Origin: Candidatus Enterocloster excrementipullorum
GTDB taxonomy: Bacteria > Bacillota > Clostridia > Lachnospirales > Lachnospiraceae
Assembly (NCBI GenBank): GCA_019119575.1
Contig: DWWT01000002.1
Span: 124,001-188,000, forward strand
Reading direction: 5' to 3'
DNA length: 64,000 bases
The position numbers were made by a program, and so were the translations under genes. This document shows, one piece after another, positions 43,589 to 52,948 of the stretch (position 1 is the first letter of the stretch; each line of letters starts with the position of its first letter). The notes beneath the pieces are model-generated. The model did no database searches. It saw only the letters and a list, made by a program, of their open reading frames with translations, and had not been told where the DNA came from.

Positions 43589-44020
43589 ATGGAGAATGAA
43601 TACATACACCACGCCCAGTATTATGAGACGGATCAGATGGGCTGTGTGCACCACTCCAACTATATCCGCTGGATGGAGGAGGCCCGCATCCACATGATGG
43701 AGCAGATGGGCTGCGGCTATAAAACCATGGAAGCGGACGGAATTATGAGCCCTGTGCTGGAGGTGCACTGCCAGTACAAGTCCATGGCACGTTTTGACGA
43801 CCGGATCGTCATACGCACCCGGCTCGCGGAATATAATGGGATTCGCATGACCATCGCCTATGAGATGCGCGACTGTGCCACCGGGGAGCTTCGGACCACA
43901 GGGGAAAGCCGCCACTGCTTTTTAGATAAAGCGGGACATCCCCTCTCCTTAAAGCGCTCCTTTCCCAAGTGGGATGCCCTATTTTCGGAAGCGTTGAAGG
44001 CAGGGCAGGAAATGTGCTAA
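43589..44020 (+). CDS. Acyl-CoA thioesterase (YbgC/FadM, hot-dog fold)
   Basis: ATG 43589 with AAAAGGAGG upstream gives 143 residues. The 4-hydroxybenzoyl-CoA thioesterase-type motif YYETDQMGCVHHSNYIRWMEEARIHMMEQMG holds the catalytic Asp at about residue 15. The hot-dog strands (VLEVHCQYKSMARFDDRIVIRTRLAEYNGIRMTIAYEMRD) follow. It hydrolyses acyl-CoA; the chain preference is unknown. It begins a rightward set of genes leading to asnA. Confidence 0.92.
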   Translation: MENEYIHHAQYYETDQMGCVHHSNYIRWMEEARIHMMEQMGCGYKTMEADGIMSPVLEVHCQYKSMARFDDRIVIRTRLAEYNGIRMTIAYEMRDCATGELRTTGESRHCFLDKAGHPLSLKRSFPKWDALFSEALKAGQEMC

Positions 44021-44027
44021 ATTTGCA

Positions 44028-44079
44028 ATCGTTCGGGCGCTGTCTGAACTGATACCTGAAATAACTGATACCTGAAATT
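44028..44079. repeat. Half copy of the palindromic element and a 17-base tandem repeat
   Basis: GTCTGAACTGATAC resembles the right end of the element at 43442-43545 (GTCTGAACTGTTAC). It runs into two copies of AACTGATACCTGAAAT. This lies in the leader of the ComEC-like gene. Confidence 0.5.
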
Positions 44080-44103
44080 CGACAGAAAGGCTGACCGATC
44101 ATT

Positions 44104-45054
44104 ATGACAAGAAGACGAACTCGACGAAAAAAACCGATTCCCGCCCTCCTGGCCCTTGCCCTGGCGCTGCTCTCCCTGGCTCTGGGAGAATATAAGGGGC
44201 TCCTGCCCACCGGGACAGGCCAAGGGGAAGAGCCGATTGTCCAGACAGGAAGCGAGGCATCCCCCGGCCAGGAACCTTCCGCGCTTCCAGCCGCGGATGG
44301 CGCCATGACCGTTCACTTCATTGATGTGGGGCAGGGCGACAGCCTCCTGGCGGAGTCGGACGGCCACTTTCTCCTGGTGGACGCGGGAGAGAATGACCAG
44401 GGAGATACTGTAATCGCCTATCTCCGCGAGGCAGGCGTCACCTCCCTGGACTATGTCATCGGCACGCATCCTCACTCGGACCACATCGGCGGACTGGACG
44501 ATGTGATCCGCGCCTTTGATGTGAAAGCAGTCATTCTCCCGCCGGTCGCGCACACCACCAAGACCTTTGAGGATGTGCTGGATGCTGTTCAGGAAAAGAA
44601 TCTGACGCTCACCCAGCCAAAGCCCGGCGACTCCTATGCCCTGGGAGACGCCGCCTTCACCATCCTGGCCCCCCAGGCAGATTACGGGGACGATTTAAAC
44701 AACTGGTCCGTGGGAATCCGTCTCGCCTGTGCCGAGGGCGCCCTGGTGGCCTGCGGGGACGCGGAGGCCCAGGCGGAGGAAGATATTGCAGCAAGCAGCC
44801 TCCCGCTCTCTGCCGATGTGCTGAAGGTTGGCCATCACGGCAGCAGCACTTCCACCAGCAATGCATTTTTGCAGGCCGTGTCCCCCGCTTGGGCGGTGAT
44901 TTCCTGCGGGGAAGGGAACTCCTACGGCCATCCCCACGAAGAGACGTTAAAAAAGCTGGAGGACGCGGGCGTTTCTGTGCTCCGCACGGATCTGCTGGGA
45001 GACATTACCGCCCAGTGGGGGGAGGATGGGATTGCCTGGACTTACGAAAAATAG
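44104..45054 (+). CDS. ComEC/Rec2-like metallo-beta-lactamase-fold hydrolase
   Basis: A 316-residue exported protein: basic start and hydrophobic segment (residues 10-30), short linker, then an MBL domain with VHFIDVGQGDSLLAESDGHFLLVDAG, metal site GTHPHSDHIGG (H-x-H-x-D-H), ACGDAEAQAEE and KVGHHGSSTSTSNAFL. It matches the C-terminal hydrolase domain of ComEC without the channel part. Such stand-alone forms are thought to be extracellular nucleases or phosphodiesterases. A DUF3006 gene follows 11 bases later, a common pairing. Confidence 0.9.
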   Translation: MTRRRTRRKKPIPALLALALALLSLALGEYKGLLPTGTGQGEEPIVQTGSEASPGQEPSALPAADGAMTVHFIDVGQGDSLLAESDGHFLLVDAGENDQGDTVIAYLREAGVTSLDYVIGTHPHSDHIGGLDDVIRAFDVKAVILPPVAHTTKTFEDVLDAVQEKNLTLTQPKPGDSYALGDAAFTILAPQADYGDDLNNWSVGIRLACAEGALVACGDAEAQAEEDIAASSLPLSADVLKVGHHGSSTSTSNAFLQAVSPAWAVISCGEGNSYGHPHEETLKKLEDAGVSVLRTDLLGDITAQWGEDGIAWTYEK

Positions 45055-45065
45055 GAGGATACTGC

Positions 45066-45278
45066 ATGCGTTGGATCATTGATCGGCTGGAGGATGCTTT
45101 GGCCATGTGCGAGGACGAAAAAGGGGAACTGATCCCCATTTCCCGCGATAAGCTCCCGGAAAACGCCCGGGAGGGGGATGTCCTTCGGGAGGAGGGCGGG
45201 CATTTTTCCCTCTCCCCGGAGGAGACGGAGAGCAGGCGCAGAGAAATGAAAAAGAAACTGATGGATCTGTTCGGGTAA
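45066..45278 (+). CDS. DUF3006 family small protein
   Basis: ATG 45066 with AGGAGG gives 70 residues. It has the family pattern WIIDRLEDALAMCEDEKGELIPISRDKLPENAREGDVLREEGGHFSLSPEETESRRREMKKKLMDLF: a small beta barrel and a C-terminal helix. DUF3006 proteins are usually encoded beside ComEC-like hydrolases, as here, and may act as partners; function not established. Confidence 0.88.
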   Translation: MRWIIDRLEDALAMCEDEKGELIPISRDKLPENAREGDVLREEGGHFSLSPEETESRRREMKKKLMDLFG

Positions 45279-45320
45279 TCGATACGGCTGCCCGACTAAT
45301 TATGAAGGAGGTTTACACCA

Positions 45321-46328
45321 ATGGGACTGATTATACCGGAAAATTATGACCCCCGGCTTACTATCCGGGAGACACAGGACGCAATCAAATACATACGGGA
45401 TACCTTTCAGAAGGAAATGGGACGGGAAATGCACCTGGAGCGCATCTCCGCCCCCCTGTTCGTGGAAAAAAGCAGCGGCCTCAACGACAACTTAAACGGC
45501 GTGGAGCGTCCGGTAAGCTTTGACATGCCGGATCTCCCCGGAGAGACCGTGGAGGTGGTCCACTCTCTGGCCAAGTGGAAGCGCATGGCTTTAAAGGAAT
45601 ACGGTTTTGCTCCCGGCGAGGGCCTTTACACCAATATGAACGCCATCCGCCGTGACGAGACTCTTGACAATCTTCACTCCTGCTATGTGGACCAATGGGA
45701 CTGGGAAAAGGTCATCACCCGGGAGGAACGCAATCTGGATACGCTGAAAAACACGGTTCGGGAAATTTTCAAAATCATTAAACACATGCAGCATGAAGTC
45801 TGGTATAAATATCCCCAGGCCGTAAAGCACCTGCCCAGTGATATTTTCTTTATCACCTCCCAGGAGCTGGAGGATATGTATCCCGACAAATCCCCCAAAG
45901 AGCGGGAAAATCTGATTACAAAGGAGCACGGCTGCGTCTTCCTCATGCAGATCGGCGACAAGTTAGCCAGCGGCGAACCCCACGATGGGCGGGCTCCGGA
46001 CTATGATGACTGGAAGTTAAACGGGGATATTCTTTTCTGGTATGAGACCCTGGGATGCGCCCTGGAGATCTCCAGCATGGGAATCCGGGTGGATGAGACA
46101 TCTCTCGGAGAGCAGTTAAAGAAAGCCGGATGTGAGGATCGGGCCACACTGCCCTACCACCGGATGCTGTTAAACGGAGAACTCCCCTGCACCATCGGCG
46201 GCGGCATCGGCCAGTCCAGGCTCTGCATGCTCCTTCTGGACCGAGCCCACATCGGCGAGGTACAGGCCAGTATCTGGCCGGCCGCGATGCGGGAGGAGTG
46301 CAGAAAACATAAAATCTATCTGCTGTAG
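45321..46328 (+). CDS. asnA: Aspartate-ammonia ligase
   Basis: A 335-residue ammonia-dependent asparagine synthetase related to class II tRNA synthetases, ATP + Asp + NH4+ to Asn. [62 protein letters not shown] and [19 protein letters not shown] are hallmarks. GAAGGAGG precedes the ATG. The transcript ends at a strong hairpin that overlaps the 3' end of the convergent Na/Pi gene. Confidence 0.98.
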   Translation: MGLIIPENYDPRLTIRETQDAIKYIRDTFQKEMGREMHLERISAPLFVEKSSGLNDNLNGVERPVSFDMPDLPGETVEVVHSLAKWKRMALKEYGFAPGEGLYTNMNAIRRDETLDNLHSCYVDQWDWEKVITREERNLDTLKNTVREIFKIIKHMQHEVWYKYPQAVKHLPSDIFFITSQELEDMYPDKSPKERENLITKEHGCVFLMQIGDKLASGEPHDGRAPDYDDWKLNGDILFWYETLGCALEISSMGIRVDETSLGEQLKKAGCEDRATLPYHRMLLNGELPCTIGGGIGQSRLCMLLLDRAHIGEVQASIWPAAMREECRKHKIYLL

Positions 46329-46341
46329 CGCACATGCGCCG

Positions 46342-46384
46342 CAGGGGAGGCGGCCTTTAGACAGCGGCCGCCTCCCCTGTTTTT
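46342..46384 (+). terminator. asnA terminator overlapping the convergent gene
   Basis: CAGGGGAGGCGGCC (46342-46355) and GGCCGCCTCCCCTG (46366-46379) form a perfect 14-bp stem, then TTTTT. The Na/Pi cotransporter stop codon (46357-46359) lies in the loop, so the right arm is also coding sequence on the other strand. Confidence 0.9.
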
Positions 46385-48027
46385 CCATCCACAGCCTGCC
46401 ATCCAATGGCATCATAGGCCTGGGCGATATTAAGCATATGGTCTCCGATTCGCTCAAAATCCGTCAGCATCTCCGAATAGAGGATGGATGCCTCCACATT
46501 GCAGTTGCCTTTTCTCATGCGCTCGATCTGGTTTTTCCGGAAGCGCTCTGTTATATCGTCAATTTCCTGTTCCAGAGCGGATGCCTGCTCCAGAGAAAAG
46601 TCCGCGCTTCCCGCCGCAGCTTTTCCAATAAGCTCCATTGCCTTTTTGCAGGCTGCTTCCATGGAGCGAATCTCCTGGGCCGCGTAATCGGAAAACTCCA
46701 GCCCTTTCTCATGGATAGAAACCGCATACTCCGCCAGGTTCATGGCGTGATCCCCGATGCGCTCCACATTTCCCAATATTGTATACATCTGATTCAGGGT
46801 GGTGACATCCTTGGGCGTCTGATCCAAAACCAGAATTTTAGAGATCTTCTTGGACAGCCGGACATTTGCCAGATCGATTTCCTCCTCTCTCTGGGAAATC
46901 GGCTCAATTCCATCCTCGTCTACGCCCTCTTCCAGAGTCTTAAAGCTCTCCCGCACATTTGTGTCTGTCTCGGCAAGCATTTCCCGGATTTCCTCATGAA
47001 TCTGGCTGATGGCAATGGTGGACACGCCCAGATGATGCTTGGACGCCATCAAATCCTCAAACCACTGGTCCGCATCCTTGGCCGGAGCCTTGCCGTCGGG
47101 AAGAATCCGGGTAGCCAGCTTTGCCAGCTGTGTTCCAAAAGGAAGCAGAAGAATTGTAGTTGTGATATTGAAAATGGTGTGCACGTTTGCAATCTGCGCT
47201 ACCGGATCCCCGGGCGCAAGCTCTGTCATCCACTTCGTGAAAGGAAGGAAAGAACAGATCGTCACAAATACAATGGTTCCGATCACATTGAAGGACAGAT
47301 GAATAATTGTGGTTCGCTTTGCGTTGCGGCCGGTTCCGATGGAAGCCAGCACCGCGGTGATACAGGTTCCGATATTTTGTCCGAACAGCACATACACAGC
47401 GCTGTCCAAGGTTACCACCCCGCTCTTGGCCAGAGCCTGGAGGATACCCACGGAGGCGGAAGAGGACTGAATAATGGCGGTAAATACCGCACCGGCCAGA
47501 ATTCCCAAAAACGGATTGGAGAATTGGGTCATAAACTGCACAAAGACCTCTGATTCCCTAAGCGGCATCATGGAATCGCTCATCATCCCCATACCGATAA
47601 ACAGAACACCGATTCCCGCGATGATTCCTCCGATATGCTGGGCTTTTTTATTTTTGAAAAATACAATGGGCACCACACCCACAAAGGCAATCAGAGGCGC
47701 CAGGGCCCCGATGTCCAGGGCGATCAGCTGTCCGGTAATCGTAGTGCCGATATTTGCGCCCATGATAATCCATATGGCCTGATTTAATGTCATCAGGCCG
47801 GAGTTTACAAATCCCACGACCATCACCGTGGTGGCCGATGATGACTGAATAATCGCCGTGATCCCAGCTCCCACCAAAACCCCAAGAAACCGGTTAGCGG
47901 TAAGACGCTCCAGAATCTGTTTCATGCGGTTTCCCGCCACGGCCTCCAGGTTTGAGCTCATCATCTGCATTCCGTAGAGAAACAGCGCCAATCCTCCCAA
48001 GAGGCCTAAAATCAATTCCACTCCCAT
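46357..48027 (-). CDS. Na+/phosphate cotransporter family protein with PhoU-like tail
   Basis: A 556-residue protein with two inverted Na/Pi-cotransport repeats (GLALFLYGMQMMSSNLEAVAGNRMKQILERLTANRFLGVLVGAGITAIIQSSSATTVMVVGFVNSG, with the QSSSA signature twice: IIQSSSATT and IIQSSSASVG). A C-terminal cytoplasmic PhoU-like four-helix domain (about residues 350-545) follows. It imports phosphate with Na+, or regulates uptake through the PhoU part. Gene is monocistronic. Confidence 0.94.
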   Translation of the reverse strand: MGVELILGLLGGLALFLYGMQMMSSNLEAVAGNRMKQILERLTANRFLGVLVGAGITAIIQSSSATTVMVVGFVNSGLMTLNQAIWIIMGANIGTTITGQLIALDIGALAPLIAFVGVVPIVFFKNKKAQHIGGIIAGIGVLFIGMGMMSDSMMPLRESEVFVQFMTQFSNPFLGILAGAVFTAIIQSSSASVGILQALAKSGVVTLDSAVYVLFGQNIGTCITAVLASIGTGRNAKRTTIIHLSFNVIGTIVFVTICSFLPFTKWMTELAPGDPVAQIANVHTIFNITTTILLLPFGTQLAKLATRILPDGKAPAKDADQWFEDLMASKHHLGVSTIAISQIHEEIREMLAETDTNVRESFKTLEEGVDEDGIEPISQREEEIDLANVRLSKKISKILVLDQTPKDVTTLNQMYTILGNVERIGDHAMNLAEYAVSIHEKGLEFSDYAAQEIRSMEAACKKAMELIGKAAAGSADFSLEQASALEQEIDDITERFRKNQIERMRKGNCNVEASILYSEMLTDFERIGDHMLNIAQAYDAIGWQAVDGKTGEAAAV

Positions 48028-48228
48028 TTAACTGCTCCTTTGTCTGCGGGAATTCATCCTTATCTATTTTTGGATATTTTCCCTAATTTTTACATTTTAT
48101 TTACACTTTCTTTACACATTCTCATTATACGGGATATCCTGAAACTCGTCAATATAGTATCCCCCGGCACAATGTAAAGTATATGTAAATTCTTTGTAAA
48201 ATCAGTGCAGCTGTTCGGGATAGACTCT

Positions 48229-50793
48229 CTATCTCTCTTTAAAAATATTTGTGATGGCCTGCCACATTTTTACCAGAACATTCCACATGCGTGCGAGAGG
48301 CCCCTGCGTTTCTGCGGCTGTCTCCACATCCGAGGGCTTCTCTTCTTCATCCTCCAGGCTGATTTCATCCGTTCTAAGGACGATCTGAATGGTGTTTGGC
48401 TCCGGATTTTTATCCGAGGTAAAGGACTCCTTCGGAGCGGACGGATCCATGAAAAGGAACCGGTTTTCCGTGTCGAATTTATTTAGCTCCTGATCCGCAA
48501 CGTCCTTCATGATGCGGCCTGCCCTGCGCATAGCTTCCGTGCTGTCAAGAATTCCCAGACTTTTGTCCAGCAGCTCCATACCGGCCGCCAGGCTGTCCCT
48601 GGCTGCCTGATCCATGTCCTCACTGGAATCTCGGAGCGTATTTTGCAGGATCGTCATAAGGCTTACCCCACTGTTCAGAGCCTGGGCCGTCCCTTCTGCC
48701 AACCGGGCGGAATCATCCAGGGCCTCCTGCATATCCGGATAATACATATCCAGGGAATCATTGAGAGCGGTCAAATCCTCAATCAGAAAATCCAGATTGT
48801 CCACCAGATCCTGGCTGTACTCCGCAGCGTCTGCCGTGTCATCCAGAAGATTGGACATAGAGCGGGCCAGAGACCGGCTGCGGCCCGCAACCGCCTCCAA
48901 AGCCTCCATTTTTTGCTGAAGGAGTTCGGCCACCTCGGCCATGGAATAGGAGCTCCCATCCTCAGGCGCCGTCACCATAGGAACTTCCTTTCGGATTCGG
49001 TGCGCTTTTGGTTCGGACAGATATCGGGCTTCCTGTGCCCGGGAGAGTGTGGCGGACGAGGAGAGGGAATCGCCTTGCTGGGAAGAGGATGCATCTGACG
49101 AAACGTTGTCCGCAGGGGTTTGGCTGTCCGCGGGGTCTGCGCCAGCTTCCGGGGCATCGCTTCCTTCGGCACCCCCGCCATCTTCCGGGGCTCCGCTTTC
49201 TTCGGCATCTGCCGCAGTCCCGCTGTTCGCACTGTCCCCAGCTTCTGCGGAGCTCTCGCCGCCCGCACTGTCCCCGGCTTCCGCGGAGCTCTCGCCATCC
49301 GCACTGTCCCCGGCTTCCGCGGAAGACCCGCCGCCCGCACTGTCCCCAGCTTCTGCGGAGCTCTCGCCGCCCACGGTATTCCCGGCTTCTGTGTCTTCCG
49401 CTTCCGTATCTTTGCTCTCCGCATCCCCATTCTCCGTTTGCGAATCCGTGTCCGGAATCGTCTCCGCCGCGCTCTCGCTCCGGGAATCGCTTCCCCCAGC
49501 ACTCGGGATCCGGCTCTCCTGTCTCTCCTCCTTACGTTCTTCCTCATAGTCTGCTTCCAAATCCGCCAAGGCTGTCTGCAGGCCGGAAACGCCGCTAAGA
49601 ATCAGCTGTTCGTTTGCCTGAAGCCGGGCATCCAGAGCCAAAAGTGCTTCCATTTCCCGCTCCAGCTCCGGAAGGTTTTCCGCTGCAGAGGACGCGCCGC
49701 TCTTTATGCCCCGTAATCGGGTATGCAATTTGCGAAGAGGCTCCTGCATCTCCCCCAGTGTAGTTACCACATCATTCATACTGCTGTGGATTACTTCCGC
49801 TGTCTCCTTCGCAGTCTCCAAATGGGGCACCATGGCCTCCACCTGGGCGGACAAAGCGCTTAAGGAAGCGATCGCCTGGTCATTTCCTGACAATATGCCG
49901 TCCTTTGCCCCGCTCCACGTTTGCCTCGCCCGTTCCGCGGCAGCGGTGCCTGACTGGGCCATCTGTACGCCGTCCCGCATATCTTCCACGGATTTTGCCA
50001 TCTGCTCCAGACTATCGTAGAGTGTATCCCCCGCATCCTGCCAGGTATCCTTAGCTTCCTTTAAGTCTTTGATGTGCTCTAAATCTTCCGCCGTCCCGGG
50101 AAACATGGCGAAAACTACTCCCGTCGTCTCGAAGCTGTCCGTTCCGATCCGTATTTTATAATCCCCCTCTTCTCCGGGAAGAGCGGTAAATACCACGGCT
50201 GTGGTATCACCTATGCTCTGGGTCTGAGAGCCTTCCGCCTCCACGCTGTAGCACTCGGACATATCCACAGGCACCGCCACCGTCAGGAGCATATTGTCCC
50301 GGTAGTAGATGCGCGCCCTCTCATTTGGCTGCGCCTGGATATGAATTTCCACCAGGCCGGAAGCGCCGGCCAGCTCATCCGCATTGACGGGAACCCCGTT
50401 CCGCTTATAGGACACGTCAAAGGTCCAGGGGAGCTCCACCGAAGCCGGATCCATGGCACATTTATAATAAAACCGGCCCGTCTGGTCTCCTGAAAGATTC
50501 CACTGCACCTGGTCTCCCTGAATCACCGGAGCATCCATACTGGACATATTTTCCACGCCAAGATAATTCCCATAATCTGTAAATGAGTAAATCCCGTTCA
50601 GGCTGCATCCCTTCACCACATTGACCGCGGATGCCTGCCCGTAGCAGTCCAGATTCACATACATGGTTTCATCTGTCTTTACGGTCTTCTCTGCGCCCCA
50701 AACCGGAGGGCTTCCCGCTCCGGCGCCCGCAGGCACAGCCACGGCCAGCACCATTGCGGCCGCCCGTTTATATCGCCTTCTCGCTCTGCTCAT
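48229..50793 (-). CDS. Large exported coiled-coil protein linked to the MMPL exporter
   Basis: An 854-residue protein with a signal sequence (residues 10-33), a beta-rich N-terminal region, coiled coil (residues 240-430: EDLEHIKDLKEAKDTWQD and beyond), a Ser/Ala/Glu/Asp-rich linker (440-600) with about 4.7 tandem copies of a 12-residue unit (GGESSAEAGDSA), a second coiled coil (620-770) and a basic end after a weakly hydrophobic stretch (GPLARMWNVLVKMWQAITNIFK). Its start overlaps the MMPL gene by 26 bases. No known domain. It may be a periplasm-like adaptor across the wall. Confidence 0.75.
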   Translation of the reverse strand: MSRARRRYKRAAAMVLAVAVPAGAGAGSPPVWGAEKTVKTDETMYVNLDCYGQASAVNVVKGCSLNGIYSFTDYGNYLGVENMSSMDAPVIQGDQVQWNLSGDQTGRFYYKCAMDPASVELPWTFDVSYKRNGVPVNADELAGASGLVEIHIQAQPNERARIYYRDNMLLTVAVPVDMSECYSVEAEGSQTQSIGDTTAVVFTALPGEEGDYKIRIGTDSFETTGVVFAMFPGTAEDLEHIKDLKEAKDTWQDAGDTLYDSLEQMAKSVEDMRDGVQMAQSGTAAAERARQTWSGAKDGILSGNDQAIASLSALSAQVEAMVPHLETAKETAEVIHSSMNDVVTTLGEMQEPLRKLHTRLRGIKSGASSAAENLPELEREMEALLALDARLQANEQLILSGVSGLQTALADLEADYEEERKEERQESRIPSAGGSDSRSESAAETIPDTDSQTENGDAESKDTEAEDTEAGNTVGGESSAEAGDSAGGGSSAEAGDSADGESSAEAGDSAGGESSAEAGDSANSGTAADAEESGAPEDGGGAEGSDAPEAGADPADSQTPADNVSSDASSSQQGDSLSSSATLSRAQEARYLSEPKAHRIRKEVPMVTAPEDGSSYSMAEVAELLQQKMEALEAVAGRSRSLARSMSNLLDDTADAAEYSQDLVDNLDFLIEDLTALNDSLDMYYPDMQEALDDSARLAEGTAQALNSGVSLMTILQNTLRDSSEDMDQAARDSLAAGMELLDKSLGILDSTEAMRRAGRIMKDVADQELNKFDTENRFLFMDPSAPKESFTSDKNPEPNTIQIVLRTDEISLEDEEEKPSDVETAAETQGPLARMWNVLVKMWQAITNIFKER
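49222..49392. repeat. 36-bp coding tandem repeats
   Basis: About 4.7 copies of a 36-base unit, e.g. GAGCTCTCGCCGCCCGCACT..., encode the 12-residue ESSAEAGDSAGG-type repeats of the exported protein. Units differ by a few substitutions, mostly synonymous. Confidence 0.85.
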
Positions 50794-52948
50794 CTTGTAT
50801 CCGCCTCCGTCCTTTTATCCGCCTTTTAATCCGTTCATATTCCGTATCCGTAACAATTCCATCAAAAGAAACCAGCAGGGCCGGCAGCACAGTGAGAACA
50901 AGTGCCATGCTGAACAGTCCGCCTCGGCCAATCAAATGTCCCAGATCGCCGATGGCGGCCGTGCTGGAGATAAAGTAAATGATATACCCCGCCAGGACAA
51001 TAATTGTGCCCGATGTAAATATGGAGGAGCAGGACAGCATCAGCGCCCGGATACAGGCATCCCGCTTTGGAAGCGTTTTCCGCGACGCCACATAATTATT
51101 GGCAAGCAGGATGGAATAATCTACCGTGGCCCCCAGCTGAATGCTGCTCACAATAATGTAGCCCATATACACCATGGTGTCCCCAGCCAGGTAGGGAACC
51201 GCCATATTCAGGAAAATCGCGGCCTCAATGGGGATAATCACCAGCGCCGGCACCAGCAGCGAGCGGAAGCTCGCCATCACCACAAGAAATACGCCCAGCA
51301 GCGACAGCACATTTACCCGCGTATTGTCCTCTGTGATCGTATCCCGTATGTCTCTTGTAGAGGGCGTCTCCCCCACAAGCCAGGAATTTTCCGGATAAAA
51401 TGCCTTCACGATCTCCTCCAGCTCCTGCGTACAGGCAAAGGCCTGGCTGCTCTCTGATTTTGTCCGTATGTAGATGAGCATGCGGCACCAGTCTCTGGTG
51501 TGAAGCTGGCTCACCACGGATTCCGGCAGAAATTCCTCAGGAATGCCCGCCGGAAGCGAATTTGCCAGGGATGTCACGCTTTTTACATAGGAAAGCTCCT
51601 CGATTCGATCGGACATCTCCTTTTCCGTCACAGGGGAGGTATTGGGGTAGAGCGCCAAAAGCATATTGCTGCGCCCGAACCGCCGGACAATCTCCTGGTC
51701 GTCCGCATAAACCTTAGTCCCCTCACTGGCTCCCACCGCGCTGTTTCCATATAAAAATTCATTCATCCCCTGAGCCACATAGGCCGGCGGGACAAGAAGA
51801 AGCATCACCGCCAGAGAGACATACCGCAGCTTGTAAATTCCATGACTCATTTTTTTGAAATCCGGGAGAAACGAGCGGTGCTTCGTCCGTTCATTCAGAC
51901 GAGAAAATTTCAAAATGATTGCAGGCATAAAAAACACTACGGTCAGAAGGCTGAACACAATCCCCTTCGCCAGCACCAGCCCCATGTCAAAGCCAATGGT
52001 AAACTTCATGGAAACCAGGGCGAGGAACCCCACAACCGTAGTCAGGCTGCTGGCGAATATCGAGTTGATGGCCTCGTCAATGGCCCCCGTCATAGCCTCT
52101 TCCTCCGAAAGCCCCCGGCTCTTTCCCCTGGAAAACGCGTCCAGAAGGAAGATGGAATAATCCATGGATGTGGCAAGCTGCAGCACCATCGCCACATTGT
52201 TGGTGAGAAAGGACACGGTGCCGATAAAAATATTTGTGCCCCGGTTCAGGAGGATCGCCACCCCCATCACCAGAAGGAACAAAAACGGCTCCGCCCATGC
52301 GTTTGTGGTGATGCACAAAACGGCAAAAATCATGATCACGGCCACCGTCATGATCAGGCTCATCTCGCTCTCCACGTTTTCCGTGAGAGACTTGGTCTGC
52401 ACCGCCATTCCCACAAAATATCCCTTATCCCCGGTTATCTCCCGCATCTGGTCAATTGCCCGGGAGGTCTTCACAGAGGTGTCCCCCTCCTCAAAGGTCA
52501 CATCCATCACCGCGCAGCCGTCCTTGTAATAATCCTCGATGGATTTCCTATCAATGAAATCCTCCCCGGCATAGATGTTGACGGCGCTGTCACACCACAA
52601 AATCTGATCCACCCCATCCACGCGCTCCATCCGGTCTTTGTACTGCTTTGCTTCGTAGAGGGTTACATCCTTCAGCATGACCCGGGCTGTCCCCGGGTAG
52701 CCAAACGCCTCCTCCATCTGGTTTAATCCGACGCGGGAGGGTGCCCCTGCGGGCAGATACTCGGTCAAATCATAGTTGACATTGACAAACAACATGGCAA
52801 TCAATGAAAAGATACACCCCGCCAAAAAGACCGACACAATCCATTTCTGCTTATTCATGATGAATTGTGCCAGACGCAGAGAGAATTTCTGTCCGTCTCT
52901 GCGCCCTCTGTCACCGCAAAAGCAGGACCATAAAGTACGTCTTGCCAT
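50768..52948 (-). CDS. MMPL/RND-family exporter
   Basis: From ATG 52948 (GGAGGAGAGAG upstream) the protein is 726 residues with twelve membrane helices in two RND-type halves, each with a large external loop. Signature segments include LQLATSMDYSIFLLDAFSRGK (Asp in helix 4) and QLGATVDYSILLANNYVASRKTL. MMPL proteins move lipids, siderophores or other hydrophobic compounds using the proton gradient. The operon has a small secreted protein before and a large exported protein after it, with a TetR regulator opposite. Cargo unknown. Confidence 0.92.
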   Translation of the reverse strand: MARRTLWSCFCGDRGRRDGQKFSLRLAQFIMNKQKWIVSVFLAGCIFSLIAMLFVNVNYDLTEYLPAGAPSRVGLNQMEEAFGYPGTARVMLKDVTLYEAKQYKDRMERVDGVDQILWCDSAVNIYAGEDFIDRKSIEDYYKDGCAVMDVTFEEGDTSVKTSRAIDQMREITGDKGYFVGMAVQTKSLTENVESEMSLIMTVAVIMIFAVLCITTNAWAEPFLFLLVMGVAILLNRGTNIFIGTVSFLTNNVAMVLQLATSMDYSIFLLDAFSRGKSRGLSEEEAMTGAIDEAINSIFASSLTTVVGFLALVSMKFTIGFDMGLVLAKGIVFSLLTVVFFMPAIILKFSRLNERTKHRSFLPDFKKMSHGIYKLRYVSLAVMLLLVPPAYVAQGMNEFLYGNSAVGASEGTKVYADDQEIVRRFGRSNMLLALYPNTSPVTEKEMSDRIEELSYVKSVTSLANSLPAGIPEEFLPESVVSQLHTRDWCRMLIYIRTKSESSQAFACTQELEEIVKAFYPENSWLVGETPSTRDIRDTITEDNTRVNVLSLLGVFLVVMASFRSLLVPALVIIPIEAAIFLNMAVPYLAGDTMVYMGYIIVSSIQLGATVDYSILLANNYVASRKTLPKRDACIRALMLSCSSIFTSGTIIVLAGYIIYFISSTAAIGDLGHLIGRGGLFSMALVLTVLPALLVSFDGIVTDTEYERIKRRIKGRRRIQDEQSEKAI

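Noticed and set aside
46438-47553. Rightward open frame of 371 codons
   Set aside because: Antisense to the Na/Pi cotransporter; no recognisable protein.
49222-49392. Regular 36-bp repeats, possible CRISPR array
   Set aside because: The units are contiguous without spacers and encode an in-frame 12-residue protein repeat; no cas genes are near.
51842-52726. Rightward open frame of 294 codons rich in His, Gln and Lys
   Set aside because: Antisense to the MMPL exporter with no start signals.
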